Below are positions 1 through 11,490 of a stretch of 64,000 nt of DNA, one piece after another (within the stretch, counting starts at the first letter, position 1; each line of letters starts with the position of its first letter). The notes beneath the pieces are model-generated. The model saw only the letters and a list, made by a program, of their open reading frames with translations. It was not told the DNA's origin and made no database searches. Source of the stretch: Eunapius fragilis (Eukaryota > Porifera > Demospongiae > Spongillida > Spongillidae); NCBI GenBank assembly GCA_963681505.1, contig OY811981.1, forward strand, positions 6,368,307 through 6,432,306, in the 5' to 3' direction. Position numbers and translations under genes: made by a program.

Positions 1-418
1 TCAGGATGTGTTCTAAATGGACTAATAACAGAATCAGTCCCTGTTGAGCTCAAGTCATTCGATGTTCTCAGCAAACAGCTAATTCAGAGAGCAAAAGCAT
101 TTCAGACTCAGCTGAAACAGAAAAAAAAAAGAAAAAATACAACAATGCAGCTATTGCTAGACGAGCCTCATTTACACCATTTGTGGTATCAGTTGATGGT
201 GCCTTGGGATGTGAAGCAACCAACTATCTTAAACACCTCTCTGAGCACATCTGCATGAAATGGGGAAAGTTCTATGGAGAAGTGATGGGATGGGAGGGCC
301 AGTTTGTCATTTGCAATCAGTAGAGCCACTGATTTGTGTCTCCGGGGATCTCGTATCAGATGGAGGAGTGTTATGGATATGGCTGATAGCATAGGACTTC
401 CCTATATAGTAGAATAGT
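1..418 (+). pseudogene. C-terminal remnant of a retroelement reverse-transcriptase ORF
   Basis: Translation in two plus-strand frames gives a C-terminal tail of the kind found after the RT in non-LTR-type retroelement proteins of basal metazoans. The frame starting near 148 reads AAIARRASFTPFVVSVDGAL, then a block with a KHLSEHICMKWGK core. After a frameshift near 310-320 it continues as RATDLCLRGSRIRW and stops at about 418. A lysine-coding A-run (121-136) marks another likely frame slip, since residues upstream (KSFDVLSKQLIQRAKAFQ) sit in a different frame. The window edge cuts the 5' part. The same domain type recurs at 54985-55442. Recognition is from remembered family pattern, not a search. 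Confidence 0.6.
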
Positions 419-856
419 TAGTTCTTCCAATAATATTTCCCAGTATTTATTTATTTCATTTCTTCTCTGGTATTATGGATTCTATACTTACTTAATTATT
501 CTATGTATGTATTTCAGACTATTGTGCGGTTGGGTACATATTCTGGTAAAGTGCCAGCATATTTGCGCGCTACACAGCTGTCCTCAAATAATGATCCTAA
601 CGCGGACCTCTTCGTGGCATCTTAAACTGGCGATTAGAATTATTTGGTAAATGTATAAATACTGATAGATGTGCGCTTTTATTACTCACACAACAAAAAA
701 TGGTTAGTTAAAGAAATTATTGGTGTACATTTTCACAATTCTTTCAATATCCATCAGGCTGATTGTCTGCGCGAAGTGGTTAGTATCCTCGTCGAGGAGG
801 AACGCCAGCTAACAGCTGGCCCCTCCCGACGAGGAACTATGCAGGTTGGCCGACGA
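419..856. other. No gene recognised
   Basis: An AT-rich stretch follows the remnant. A short open frame from 671 runs into the GC-rich minisatellite but has no recognisable domain. I see no RNA gene or TIR here. Confidence 0.5.
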
Positions 857-1040
857 CCCCTGCCCCAGGACGAGGACCGGCGGCCTAGGGTCCTGCCCCA
901 CGACGAGGACCCGCAGCCTAGGGTCCTGCCCACGATGAGGACCCGCGGCCTAGGGTCCTGCCCACGACGAGGACCCGCGGCCTAGGGTCCTGCCCCACGA
1001 CGAGGACCCGCAGCCTAGGGTCCTCCCCCACGACGAGGGC
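857..1040. repeat. 32-33 bp GC-rich minisatellite
   Basis: The motif CCTAGGGTCCT recurs at about 884, 917, 949, 981 and 1014, giving spacings of 33, 32, 32 and 33 bp. The unit encodes an acidic/proline phrase (DEDPQPRVLPH) in the plus frame that continues into the retroelement ORF at 1041. The 32-bp units shift the frame, so the 5' part is not openly translatable. It lies immediately upstream of the RT and may be an expanded piece of the N-terminal region. Confidence 0.8.
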
Positions 1041-3240
1041 CTTTGTCCCCAGCCCCAGGAGGAGGAGGACCTGGGGCCGCAAGAGGCAGAGGGCAGGAGG
1101 CCTTACCGCCGCGGCAGGCCCTTCAAAAGAGGCCGAGGCCACAGAGGCCGTGGAGCCAACATTTATAGCATTAATAATGCTTACTTTTACGATAACACCT
1201 GGCAGTTATTGCAAGCCAAGCACCCTCCTTGCCCTTCTCCTGTGATCCCTAACTTCAATCCCGACCCTTTGACACTCAGCCCAGACTTTGACATCCTTTC
1301 AGTACTTAAAACCTTTCCCAGGGGCTCTGGAGCAGGACCCTCAGGGCTTTCTGCCCAGCATCTGTTAGATGCAGCCTCCATCCATCTCCCCACTTCCATT
1401 GGCTCTTCCCTTAGGGACGTGGTCAATCTTATGGCTGCAGGCAAAGTCCCGCCACCAGTTTCAGTATATTTGGCTGGTGGTAAGTTGGTTGCACTCAACA
1501 AGTTCACGGAAGGTCAGCCAACAGATGTTAGACCAACAGCTGTGGGCGAAACCCTATGGAGGCTGACAGGTAAGTGTTTATGTACTCTTTTAAAGGGCAA
1601 GTTTTCTTCCTTCTTCCAGCCTTTTCAGTTGGGGGTTGCTTGCAAGGCAGGGGTGGAAAAGGTCATCCACAGCCTTAGACACAGCATGGAGGCCAACTGG
1701 CAGCATGGGGACTTTGTTGTTTTTAAGGTAGACATGTTTGACGCCTTCAACCTGGTATACACAGCATCGAGGCCGATGATGGTTGTATTGACATTTCCCT
1801 AGAGGCGTGGTATCTTGATGATGGTGTCATTGCCGGGGATAGACAAGCAGTGATTCGTGCCCTGGGTCTCATTGAGGAGCTGGGTCCACACCTTGGACTA
1901 CACATCAATCTCCATAAATGTGAACTTTTCAGCAGAAATGGGAATTCCCTTTTTCCCACCTCAGTAAAGTTTTCCTATTATGGTTATTCTGGGGTCCCCT
2001 TTGGGAGATCTCATTCATGTTTCCAGGTTTATTGCAGAGAGAAATGTTCACTCTAAGGTTTTACTCAAGGCTGTAACGGAAGTTGCCGAAATTGATCTTC
2101 ACGTGGCTTTCTCACTTCTACGCTTATGTGCTTGTTTTTGCAAGCATGTTCATCTGTTACGCACCACTCCCCCAAGCCTCTGTTCAGATTCCTTGAAGTT
2201 TTGTGATGACGAGGTTCGACCTTGCCTCTCCTCATGTCTAGCTGTAGACATCCCCGATCGCAATTGGACACAGGCTCAACTCAGTCCCAGTATGGGAGGT
2301 TTTGGTCTTCGTTCGTTATCAGGGCACTCCCCTGCAGCTTTCATTTCCTCTTTGGCTGCTTCGGGGTTTGGTAATCTTGATAACGTTCACTTGCAGCAGG
2401 CAGTTACCCGTTTCAACTCTCAGGTATGGAACGCCAATCATGTCAATAATCGATCGTCCGAAATCGACTGCTTTCATCAATCGATCATGCAACTGTAGGG
2501 TGCTATTCAATCTTTACTATCCTCCTCCTCCCAAGCTAATAAGGCACGTCTCCTTTCAGTTTCAGCCCCCTTTTCAGGTTCTTGGATATCTACTATTCCC
2601 TCCCCAGGTCTGAACTTGCATTTGGATTCAGCAGAATGTCAGATGGCCCTCAGATGGTGGCTTGGTCTGAACACAGCAGGAGGTTCCTGTTGCCCTTTTT
2701 GCCCGGACACGGTCCTTGACCCCCTAGGACATCATGCAGTTTCTTGTAGGCATGGAGGTTTCGTGGTCACTCAGCACAACCTCCTGCGAGACATCCTGGC
2801 AGGATTCTGTCGTCGGGCTCACCTCTCTGTGAAGATAGAGGTCGGTTACGGATTGAGCAGGGAGAACATCAACTCTCGCCCAGCAGACATCCTTGTTCAG
2901 AGTTGGGACAGAGGCCACCCTGCTGCTTTTGATGTCACCGTCACCTCACCCCTTACCCCTGCCATCCTAAACATATCCAGTATCTATGAGGGAACAGCTG
3001 GTCGTGTTGCTGAAGCCAGGAAACACACAACCAATAATGCTAAGTGCCAGGATTTGGGGTGGTTGTGCATTCCCCTTGCAGTGAGACGTATGGCAATTGG
3101 AGGAAGGAGGCACGTGAAGTTTTTAATCGTCTCGCATCTTTACTTGCCTTTGGTCAGACCAGCCATAAGTCAGGCCTTCTGTTGGAGATATATAGCCATG
3201 TAAATATGTCTCTCGTCAGGTCTATTGCCAGGGCCATCTA
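1041..3240 (+). pseudogene. Degenerate non-LTR-type retroelement ORF (RT plus zinc motif plus nuclease-like C-terminus), copy 1
   Basis: From 1041 a basic R/G-rich stretch leads into an RT-like region with GPSGLSAQHLLDAAS, RPTAVGETLWRLTGKCL and a motif-A-like KVDMFDAFN. The frame then breaks at about 1760-1800, where part of the palm seen in copy 2 is missing. It resumes with the catalytic YLDD (EAWYLDDGVIAG, about 1803-1838). The C-terminal part has a zinc-knuckle-like motif (CPFC...HHAVSC, about 2692-2748) followed by RPADILVQSW and AFDVTV. That resembles the PD-(D/E)xK restriction-like endonuclease tail of RLE-type non-LTR elements; this assignment is inference. Frameshifts occur near 1940-1985, 2490-2615 and 3070-3090. 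Copy 2 lies tail to tail at 3510-5652. It is non-functional. Confidence 0.75.
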
Positions 3241-3509
3241 GTGTAGGTGTAAAACATAGGATAAATTAGTGACAATATTAATAATAATTCTGTATGAGCA
3301 TTTATTCCATTCGTGTATTGTCTTGTATCGAGTATTATTACCAATAATAATAATAAATAATACTTTTATTATAGTATAATGATAATAATAGCATAACATG
3401 AACAGGAATACAAGATGCAGCAGAATACACTAATCAGAATAAATGCACTAAATAACGAATGCTATTATTAATACATACATACATATCCAGACACACTGAG
3501 ACACACTGG
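3241..3509. other. AT-rich spacer between tail-to-tail retroelements
   Basis: The spacer contains ATA/AATA-rich runs (3270-3380) and probably holds the 3' UTRs of both elements. No gene is seen. Confidence 0.5.
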
Positions 3510-5652
3510 CTATGAAAGTGACAATGAGGAACTATCCCCCTCATGAAGGGAACAGCCACACCGTAAGAGGAGGGCTCGGGCATTGGCTCGCACAAGAGTC
3601 AAATTAAGGCGGCCATACAAGCTGCAGACAACCTTGGACTTGGGGGAGTTGGTCCTTGTGGCAAGGTATGATGCAAGCCGTGAAAAAGCTTGCATCGCTT
3701 CGTTGCCCCAGGCTCCATATGACTCGGCCACAAGGGGAATACATGTCCACCCTAGCTCGGAACACTTGGCATCATTGGCAGAGTGCTTCCTTAGCTCAGC
3801 AGCAACCGCTGCTGACCCTGCTGTGCGACCCGCTTCAGAGATAAGAGTAGGGTTAAGCGGAGACACCACAGTAAGGTCAAAGGCAGCAGGCTTGCCACAG
3901 AGCCAATTGGAAGCTAGGATGTCAGCAGGGCGTGTGTTCCGAAGATCATGTCCTAGTCCACTACCGGCCTCTGCCTTGGCGCTGATGCAGGCATGATGGC
4001 AGGTTTGAAGCACTACATCCCTGAGCTTGTTGTGCCTGGATACAGCATCACCACCTCTCTTACATGTTATTGCATGGTGACCTAGGGGATCCAAGGGATG
4101 TTCTGGACACAATGCACAGGGAGGTGAGCCAGGTGAGGTGTTTAGCCCCAGCCACCACTTGATGGCCATTTGGTGCTCGTTGGGGTCTAAGCTTAGACCC
4201 AGGCCTGGAGATGGTACTACAGAGAGCCAAGCAGAGGCATGGGGAGAGGAGATAGATAGGAGACGAGCCTTGTCAGCCACAGAGCTCTGGGATAGAAGAG
4301 AGTTAAATTGAATGTTTTCTAATGCAGCTGATAGAGTGTGTTGTCGGCAAGGAGAAGATGCAAGACTGTTAATATTAATTGCACTCTCAGAGGGAACACA
4401 CCTATTGTAGGAATTGACCGCATCAGCCAGGAAATTATCTGATGGTGAGGCAAGGCCTGCAGTACTGATGGAGGCTACAAAGGCTGCATTAGAGTGATGA
4501 GCTAGTGAACGAAGCCCCAGGCCACCTCTGCTTAAGCTCAACTGGGCCTGCATCCAAGAACTGTCAGTAGTGTCAATAGCCTGGCACTCTGTGAAGGAGC
4601 ACCTAACCTGCTCATCAAAGGCATGCAACTCATCCAATGCCAGGGATGGGGGAGTGGAACGTGCAATATGGACCAATTTGGTAAATCCACCACACATGCG
4701 TAGTAGAATGAGAGCAATCTGAGGATCACATGACCCAAGCTTAACCAGGGAGGATAGCAAAATGGAGGCAGCAGCACGTTTAGAGGCAATAAATGATGAA
4801 CAAAATGCAACATCCCCTATGGGGGCTCCAAGGATGATAAGATTGGGAGTACAAGATTTGTTCATCTGAGAAGGGAATACACTGAGGTCACCTGGCCAAA
4901 AAGCTCACATTTAGATGGATTTAGATGGAGCCCCAATGAGGGACCTAAATCTTGAAGTAGACATACAACATGCTGGACAGAGGTAGATGGGCCGGCCACC
5001 ACCCCATCATCCAGGTACCATGCATTGAAAAGTAAGTCTTGGCAACTTTCCTCCTTGGAGATGGAAAGGACCAGATGGTGCAGGACCAAGGCGAAGTAGA
5101 AGGGGCCTAGGGGATCCCCTTGCTGCACACCAGCCTCAGAAGTCAAAGTTCCCAAAGAATGCCACAGGAAAGGGTGTTGGCCATAACACCATGTTGTCCA
5201 TGGGAGGAGAAGGGGAAAATGTAGGGTGCATTGGTCAAGGAGGGACTGGCGAGACACTAGGTTGAAGGCATTTTTCATATCACCCTTCAAGCAGACAAAT
5301 TCAGGGTCGTGCCAATGATTATCAAGACAACGTCTGAGGCCATGGATTACCTTCTCACATCCTTGGGGGAGAGCAACACCAAACTGAAAAGGTTGAAAGA
5401 AAGCAGAAGCATCTTCCTTAATCAAACTGCATAGACATTTGCTGGTGAGTCGGCGAAGTGATTCACCCACTGCGATGGGCCTGATGTCCTGTGTACCTTT
5501 CCTTAAAGCAACTAAGCTGCCCCCGGCCATGTACTGGGAAATTGCAGCTGGGGCTTGTCCAGAGGCGAGGAGATTTATTATACCCCGAAGGAGGGAGCAG
5601 ATGGAAGTAGGAACTGGAACTTCAGCCACATCAAGAAGGTGTTGGATGCGTA
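3510..5652 (-). pseudogene. Non-LTR-type retroelement RT/nuclease-like ORF, copy 2 (5'-truncated, one main frameshift)
   Basis: Two minus-strand frames overlap by a few bases near 4862-4865 and together cover the RT and C-terminus. The first (5629-4862) has RPIAVGESLRRLTSKCL, a motif-A-like KGDMKNAFN, motif B (GVQQGDPLGPFYFALVLHHL) and the catalytic YLDD (AWYLDDGVVAG). The second (4865-3510) has the thumb-like region, a zinc motif (CALCPEHPLDPLGHHAITC), RPADIL...AFDLTVVSPL as the nuclease-like core, and a terminal ELRKH...GWTCIPL block. Homology starts abruptly at about 5652 with the sequence corresponding to QHLLD in copy 1, so the N-terminus is missing, as is typical of incomplete reverse transcription. 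It is better preserved than copy 1 and diagnostic for it. The superfamily (CRE/NeSL/R2-like) is not settled. Confidence 0.8.
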
Positions 5653-5692
5653 ATATTATGTTAAGTATGATTCATCTCAAAAAATATATATT
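5653..5692. other. Short junction between truncated retroelement and MITE
   Basis: AT-rich spacer with no feature. Confidence 0.4.
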
Positions 5693-5977
5693 ACAAGTGA
5701 TAAAAACATTCTCTATGCGAGAAGGTTGGTGGTATATAGGAATCAAAGGCGGTGGTGGTGTAAAAAGCAAGGGAACAAGGATTGTGATTGAAAAGGAAAA
5801 AAGAAATAGACCTATATTAGCAGCATGTCGTCATGTTTAACTGTGTGTGCTAATATAGGTCTATTTCATTTTTCCTTTTCAATCACAATCCTTGTTCCCT
5901 TGCTTTTTACACCACCACCGCCTTTGATTCCTATATACCACCAACCTTCTCGCATAGAGAATGTTTTTATCACTTGT
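5693..5977. mobile_element. Hairpin MITE with about 131-bp near-perfect arms
   Basis: The left arm 5693-5823 and right arm 5847-5977 are reverse complements with almost no mismatch (one A/T difference seen near 5800/5868), around a loop of about 23 bp. Outer ends read ACAAGTGATAAAAAC and its complement. There is no coding potential beyond the spurious mirrored frames. A diverged relative of the right arm lies at 32524-32640. No clear target-site duplication was found. The superfamily is unknown. Confidence 0.85.
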
Positions 5978-6170
5978 TTCCTACATTTTTTGGTAGATTT
6001 AGTATTGTATTTAGTTCTTGAAAAGTAACCATGTAGCAAGAATGTCAAATGACAGTTTTATTTTAGAATCTCGTGGCCATGCAATTTTTTGAGGTGTGGG
6101 TGTACCATTAAAACACACAGTATTATTATTTAAACAATAAGTACAAGTATTTCATTTATAACCCAGGAGC

Positions 6171-6326
6171 ATGTCATCTTGTATAGGATATACTGCTGTA
6201 TATTCTGGACCAGGATATACTTCTGTATATCCAGGATATATAGCAGGTAGAGCAGGTGGAGCTAATCCTGCAGCTGGACATGGAACCACTCCTGGACCTG
6301 GAACAGGTGATTTAAACAACCATTAG
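6171..6326 (+). CDS. Possible short Gly/Pro/Tyr-rich peptide or exon (51 aa)
   Basis: An ATG at 6171 opens a frame to TAG at 6324-6326. It encodes a low-complexity peptide with imperfect repeats GYTAVYSGPGYTSVYPGYIA followed by a Gly/Pro/Ala-rich tail. The reading depends on a tandem duplication of a GGATATAC-type motif. No domain is recognised. It could be the C-terminal exon of a larger gene or chance. There is no obvious splice acceptor immediately upstream. Confidence 0.2.
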   Translation: MSSCIGYTAVYSGPGYTSVYPGYIAGRAGGANPAAGHGTTPGPGTGDLNNH

Positions 6327-6350
6327 TTAAAACAAATCCTCCACTGGCAA

Positions 6351-6614
6351 GTGAAGCCATATAATACATCAGACAAAGATTACATGTACCCACTGATCTC
6401 ACGCTATTATCAGATAAACCACAATACGTTGTCATCAGCAACTTTGATACTATTAGATATAAATTATGCACCACAATACACATTAACATTATTACGAAAT
6501 TGTTGTCAGCGAACAGCGTGCACATATTTCAAACAACAGCATGGAGAGAGATGCAATATCTTCCGCTGTAACTGTTGCATAAAATATTTTAGCGATACAC
6601 TATACATGCTATAA
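6351..6614 (+). CDS. Hypothetical Cys-rich open frame (87 aa)
   Basis: The open frame ends with a cysteine cluster (RNCCQRTACTYF...CNIFRCNCCIKYF). The pattern is not one I recognise. The sequence is AT-rich and unlike the neighbouring elements. It could be a real exon or a chance ORF; the minus strand is open across much of the same stretch too, which weakens the case. Confidence 0.15.
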   Translation: MKPYNTSDKDYMYPLISRYYQINHNTLSSATLILLDINYAPQYTLTLLRNCCQRTACTYFKQQHGERCNIFRCNCCIKYFSDTLYML

Positions 6615-7737
6615 TTTATGTCCAGATCCAACATTCATTAACGCACCTTCGGGGTGGTCGCTTTGATGGTCCTTTCAGTAGCGCGCTTGACACCTTGTCG
6701 TGTCTTGTATTGCACTCGTTTGGCATATCTGTAGGTGTACGAGTGGCTTGTTGACATTGTTGTTGCCGGGTTTTTTTTCTGTAAGGGCGGTGGTGTGGGG
6801 GAGACACATTCTAATTGGAGCCTCTTGCTTCACATTATCTGCTGTAGACTGTATACCGTAGTATCTGATCGCGTATGTAGTTCCACCGACAGAATTCGAA
6901 AGTTATGCTATATAAGAAGCTATAGTATAGAAATCAATTCGGTCAAAACAATTATATGCGATAGTGTCGTGTACTTACGTGTATGGTAGTTTTGGCTTTC
7001 ATTTCAAGCTGCGTAACGAATGATAGGAGTTGAGAGTAACGCACAGGCGTCATGCAGAAAATGATACCTTGAATATTCGTCAGGAGCCTTCCTATAACGT
7101 TATCGCTGCTCCATTCCGTTTCTCAACAATTTGGCATTATGGTTGGACATTTATACATGGAGCCGTAGGGACCCGAAAAGGCTCTTGGATTCAGTGCGTA
7201 TACCTCTTCCACAGCGTGCGGGAATATTAAGAATTTGAATCACGCCCACGACACGTGGCTATTATTGCATTTAAAAATAGCTAGCTGATGTAATTGGGTA
7301 TTTTTAACCGAATACCAAATGAGGTACTATTCGCTTTAGTTAATTGCCCGAACAGTTAGGCGTCTAACAGACCCCCGAAGATAACCTGCGGACGCATCCT
7401 GAAGCGATTGGTACACTTGGCGTGCTTTACAAACGTTCCTGTCGTGAGTTATACTCTCCGGAAGGAAGAAGAAGAATAAGAGGAGGAGAAATTTTAGGTG
7501 GGACTGGGTACGGACGATGGGGACGAGTATTTTTGTTCTCTAAAAGTACACCGTCTTGTGACACAAATACAACGCAGAACTGTTGTCCTTTTTTATATCG
7601 CTCGAATGCCACTAAGAGCGATTCGGAAGTGACCCGATTCTTAAATGTCCCGCTAGACGTGAGTGACGTTTTTTTAATGACATTCATGATACTGTTGGAT
7701 TCCTATATGGAACCTACTCGCGTAGGTTCCGATTATA
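6615..7737. other. Unassigned non-coding stretch
   Basis: No convincing gene, RNA or transposon end was identified. There is a small hairpin at about 7709-7730 (GGAACCTAC / GTAGGTTCC, 4-nt loop) just before the TATA that precedes the foldback-family end at 7738. Confidence 0.4.
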
Positions 7738-8471
7738 TGGGTCAGTTTCCGCGAAAATGAGCCTTCGCTATAATATTTTAAAGTTATAAAAATGACTCAT
7801 GTTTGAATCGCTATAACTTCAGAACGGTAAACACTATTGACTTCCTATTTTCAACACTTCATACTACATCATTTTCCTCTGGTAAAATCGATTATGGGCT
7901 CTTGCATTAGCTTCGTGCCAGTGTTACAGCGTCCGATACCTCTTGGGGTTCAAATCCGCCATATCTTTCTGCAGGAAAATTCAATTCACTCCTAGTTTGG
8001 TTTGTACGTAGAGGGATTTCTTTACCCGTTACGGCCGGGGATACAACTGTGCAAAGTAATTGCATATTTCCCGGTCGTTTCGCGTCATTTATCTATTACG
8101 ACTGGCATCCAGGACATGAAATGCAAATTACTTCCTGTTAAATAACTATGTCTCCGCCCATCTATACACTGTACGCGGCGTTTTCGCTTCTTGCAAACGT
8201 CTGGTTCTGTTCCCCTCCTTGGCTTCTTCAACATAGCGAGCAGAAGCTAAAGATTCTTAATACGTGGGTTCAGCTGCCATCAGCCTGCGCAACACGGTAC
8301 GCACTCTGTAGCGCATGCACGTAGAAATCGAGCGTGTTGGCTCGATCAAACTGCTTCATTTATGCGTGCACAACGCTGAAGAGGATGAAAGTGCACGGTG
8401 TTTAGGGCTAGCTTAATCTGAAACGCACCCTTCCATTTTGACTTCTGCACGCATAGATATATATATATATA
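7738..8471 (+). mobile_element. Diverged foldback-family terminal unit (left)
   Basis: It starts TGGGTCAGTTTCCGCG after TATA. Its first ~420 bp are recognisably homologous to the terminal arms at 8472 and 16513: shared blocks GCTATAACTTC, CTTCCTATTTTCA, CTTGGGGTTCAAA and TACGTAGAGGGA in the same order. The rest (to a (TA)n run at 8455-8471) is matched in inverted orientation by 29270-30047. Together these two segments bracket the whole foldback complex like an older pair of terminal arms. No coding capacity is seen. Confidence 0.75.
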
Positions 8472-9640
8472 TGGGAAAGTTTCCGAGAAAAGGGACCTAG
8501 CGTGTATTTTATAAAAGCATAATAAAAATGCACCACGTTTGAAATACTATAACTTCCGAACGGTTAATGCTACCGTCTTCCTATTTTCAGCACTTCATAA
8601 TGCACCATTTCTCTATGATAAAATACATTTGGGGATCTTCAACGTGCTCCATGCCAGTGTCGCGATGTCCGATACCCCTTGGGGTTCAAACTCCCCATAT
8701 CTTTCGGCAGGAAATCTCAATTCATTCCAAAATTGATTTATACGTAGAGGGATCCTGTGCCTATCGATTTGTCCTGTTCGTTAATTTTTACATTACCCGT
8801 TACAAAGATATTGCTTTGCAAAGTAGGAACATATTTCCCGCTCGATTCGCGCCATTCTATGGCCAGAGACAGCATGAATATTAAACTCTTCCTGTTGATA
8901 ACCTATTACCACGCCTACAAGACCCTATTGCGTGATGGCGTTGCACATCGATCGTTGATTTGGTGTACAGCATACGGTAAGTTAAGATTGTCAACGTTCT
9001 TCGATGTAGGCACAGATAAGGCAGCATGGCGCCGTATAACACGAGTGGAGACGAGCCGACTCGTTAATTTGATTGCAACGGTTAGGCCGGTACGATATTC
9101 AGGTCGAGGACGAGGACGGCGTGCATGGTTGAGAGCGTTGATGCTGATGACGATGGTAATTATGGCAATTTCGATGGTTATGATTGACGACAACGATGTT
9201 GACAATAAATTTGATGACGGCGAGTCCAAGTTGAAGTGATGGTGGTAATGAAGGTGTTAATTGTAATGCAAGTAATGATGATGGTAGTGGTGGTGGTGGC
9301 CCAGGTTTGCGTTAAAACTAGAAAAACCCGTCCAGCTGAATGTCTACCTCACTAGAGAAGGTTACTGCAAAACAGCTGCTCAATGAAGTACCGTGATATG
9401 CTCACATTATAGACTGGCCAAGAAAATCAGAATGGTGCTGAGACAAGGGCATAGGTCCTCATCTTGGTTTACACGTCCTTGTGAACTTTTGCACACACTT
9501 GCATTGTTACGAGTACACCATTGTATGGCGAATTCTTGTACAAACACACACACACATGCACATACATATCTTCACCCATATACACAAGCATTTTGTTCCA
9601 TTTAACTGCTTGTATGTGATCTGTATCCCACTACTCTAGA
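8472..9640 (+). repeat. Unit 1 left terminal arm
   Basis: An inverted repeat of about 1.17 kb, matched by 15353-16508. It contains short open frames on both strands, including a stretch rich in Asp/Met codons (GATGAC repeats near 9140-9290), but they are mirrored in every arm copy and have no recognisable domain. It ends at a CA-rich tract (9541-9575) and TAGACAGCCATGCAGTGG, where the satellite begins. Confidence 0.85.
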
Positions 9641-11490
9641 CAGCCATGCAGTGGACACTACTATAGACAGCTGTGGAGTGGACACCACTGTAGATAGCTG
9701 TGGAGTGGACACTACTGTAGACAGCTGTGGAGTGGACACTACTGTAGACAGCTATGCAGTGGATACTACTATAAGACAGCTGTGGAGTGGACACTACTGT
9801 AGACAGCTGTGGAGTGGACACTACTGTAGACAGCTGTGGAGTGGACACTACTGTAGACAGCTGTGGAGTGGACACTAATGTAGACAGCTGTGGAGTGGAC
9901 ACTACTGTAGACAGCTATGCAGTGGACACTACTGTAGACAGCTGTGGAGTGGACACCACTGTAGATAGCTATGGAGTGGACACTACTGTAGAAAGCTATG
10001 CAGTGGACACTACTGTAGACAGCTATGCAGTGGACACTACTGCAGACAGCTATGCAGTGGACACTACTGTAGACAGCTGTGGAGTGGACACCACTGTACA
10101 TAGCTGTGGAGTGGACACTACTGTAGACAGCTGTGGAGTGGAACGACTGTAGACAGCTGTGGAGTGGAACTACTGTAGACAGCTGTGGAGTGAACACTAC
10201 TATAGACAGCTATGCAGTGGACACTACTATATAGATAGCCGCGGAGTGGACACTACAGTCGACAGCTGTGGAGTGGACACTGCTGTATGGACAGCTGCAG
10301 AGTGGACACTACTGTAGACAGCTGTAGAGTGGACACTACTGTAGACAGCTGTAGAGTGGACACTAACTGTAGACAGCTGTGGAGTGGACACTACTGTAGA
10401 CAGCTATGCAGTGGACACTACTGTAGACAGCTGTGGAGTGGACGCTACTGTAGACAGCTGTGGAGTGGACACTACTGTAGACAGCTGTGGAGTGGACACT
10501 ACTGTAGACAGCCATGCAGTGGACACTACTGTAGACAGCTGTGGAGTAGACACTACTGTAGACAGCTGTGGAGTGGACACTACTGTAGACAGCTATGCAG
10601 TGGACACTACTGTAGACAGCTGTGGAGTGGACACTACTGTAGACAGCCATGCAGTGGACACTACTGTAGACAGCTGTGCAGTGGACACTACTGTAGACAG
10701 CTGTGGAGTGACACTACTGTAGACAGCTGTGGAGTGGACACTACTGTAGACAGCTATGCAGTGGACGCTACTGTAGACAGCCATGCAGTGGAAACTACTG
10801 TAGACAGCTGTGGAGTGGACACTACTGTAGACAGCTGTGGAGTGGACACTACTGTAGACAGCTATGCAGTGGACACTACTGTAGACAGCTGTGGAGTGGA
10901 CGCTACTGTAGACAGCTGTGGTGTGGACACTACTGTAGACAGCTGTGGAGTGGACACTACTGTAGACAGCCATGCAGTGGACACTACTGTAGACAGCTGT
11001 GGAGTGGAAACGTCTGTAGACAGCTGTGGAGTGGACACTACTGTAGACAGCTATGCAGTGGACACTACTGTAGACAGCTGTGGAGTGGACACTACTGTAG
11101 ACAGCCATGCAGTGGACACTACTGTAGACAGCTGTGCAGTGGACACTACTGTAGACAGCTGTGGAGTGGAAACGTCTGTAGACAGCTGTGGAGTGGACAC
11201 TACTGTAGACAGCTGTGGAGTGGACACTACTGTAGACAGCCATGCAATGGGCACTACTGTAGACAGCTGTGGAGTGGACACTACTGTAGAAAGCTATGCA
11301 GTGGACACTACTGTAGACAGCTATGCAGTGGACACTACTGTAGACAGTTATGCAGTGGACACTACTGTAGACAGCTGTGGAGTGGACACTACTGTAGACA
11401 GCTATGCAGTGGACACTACTGTAGACAGCTGTGGAGTGGACACTACTGTAGACAGGTATGGAATGGAAACTACTGCCGACAGCTGTATTT
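9641..11490 (+). repeat. 27-bp satellite array 1 (forward, about 68 copies)
   Basis: The repeat unit is 27 bp with the core ACAGCTGT and the near-palindrome CTACTGTAG. Length divided by 27 gives about 68 copies. Common variants replace TGTGGAG by TATGCAG or CATGCAG. Rare marked units at 10141-10260 (one-base losses, and GCCGCGG) recur in array 2. Because 27 is a multiple of 3 and the common unit has no stop in most frames, very long open frames appear on both strands; they are artefacts. Confidence 0.95.

Noticed and set aside
5825..6048. Mirrored open frames in the 5693-5977 MITE
   Set aside because: Both strands give the same peptide because the element is a palindrome.
7945..7960. tRNA/SINE B-box-like GGTTCAAATCC in the foldback-family ends
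   Set aside because: No A-box at the right distance and no cloverleaf fold; in sister arms the motif has an extra base.
8757..9239. Possible 160-residue gene in the terminal arm (repeated at 15741-16223)
   Set aside because: It is present only as part of the inverted arms, is broken in the unit 2 arm, overlaps an open frame on the other strand and has no recognisable domain.
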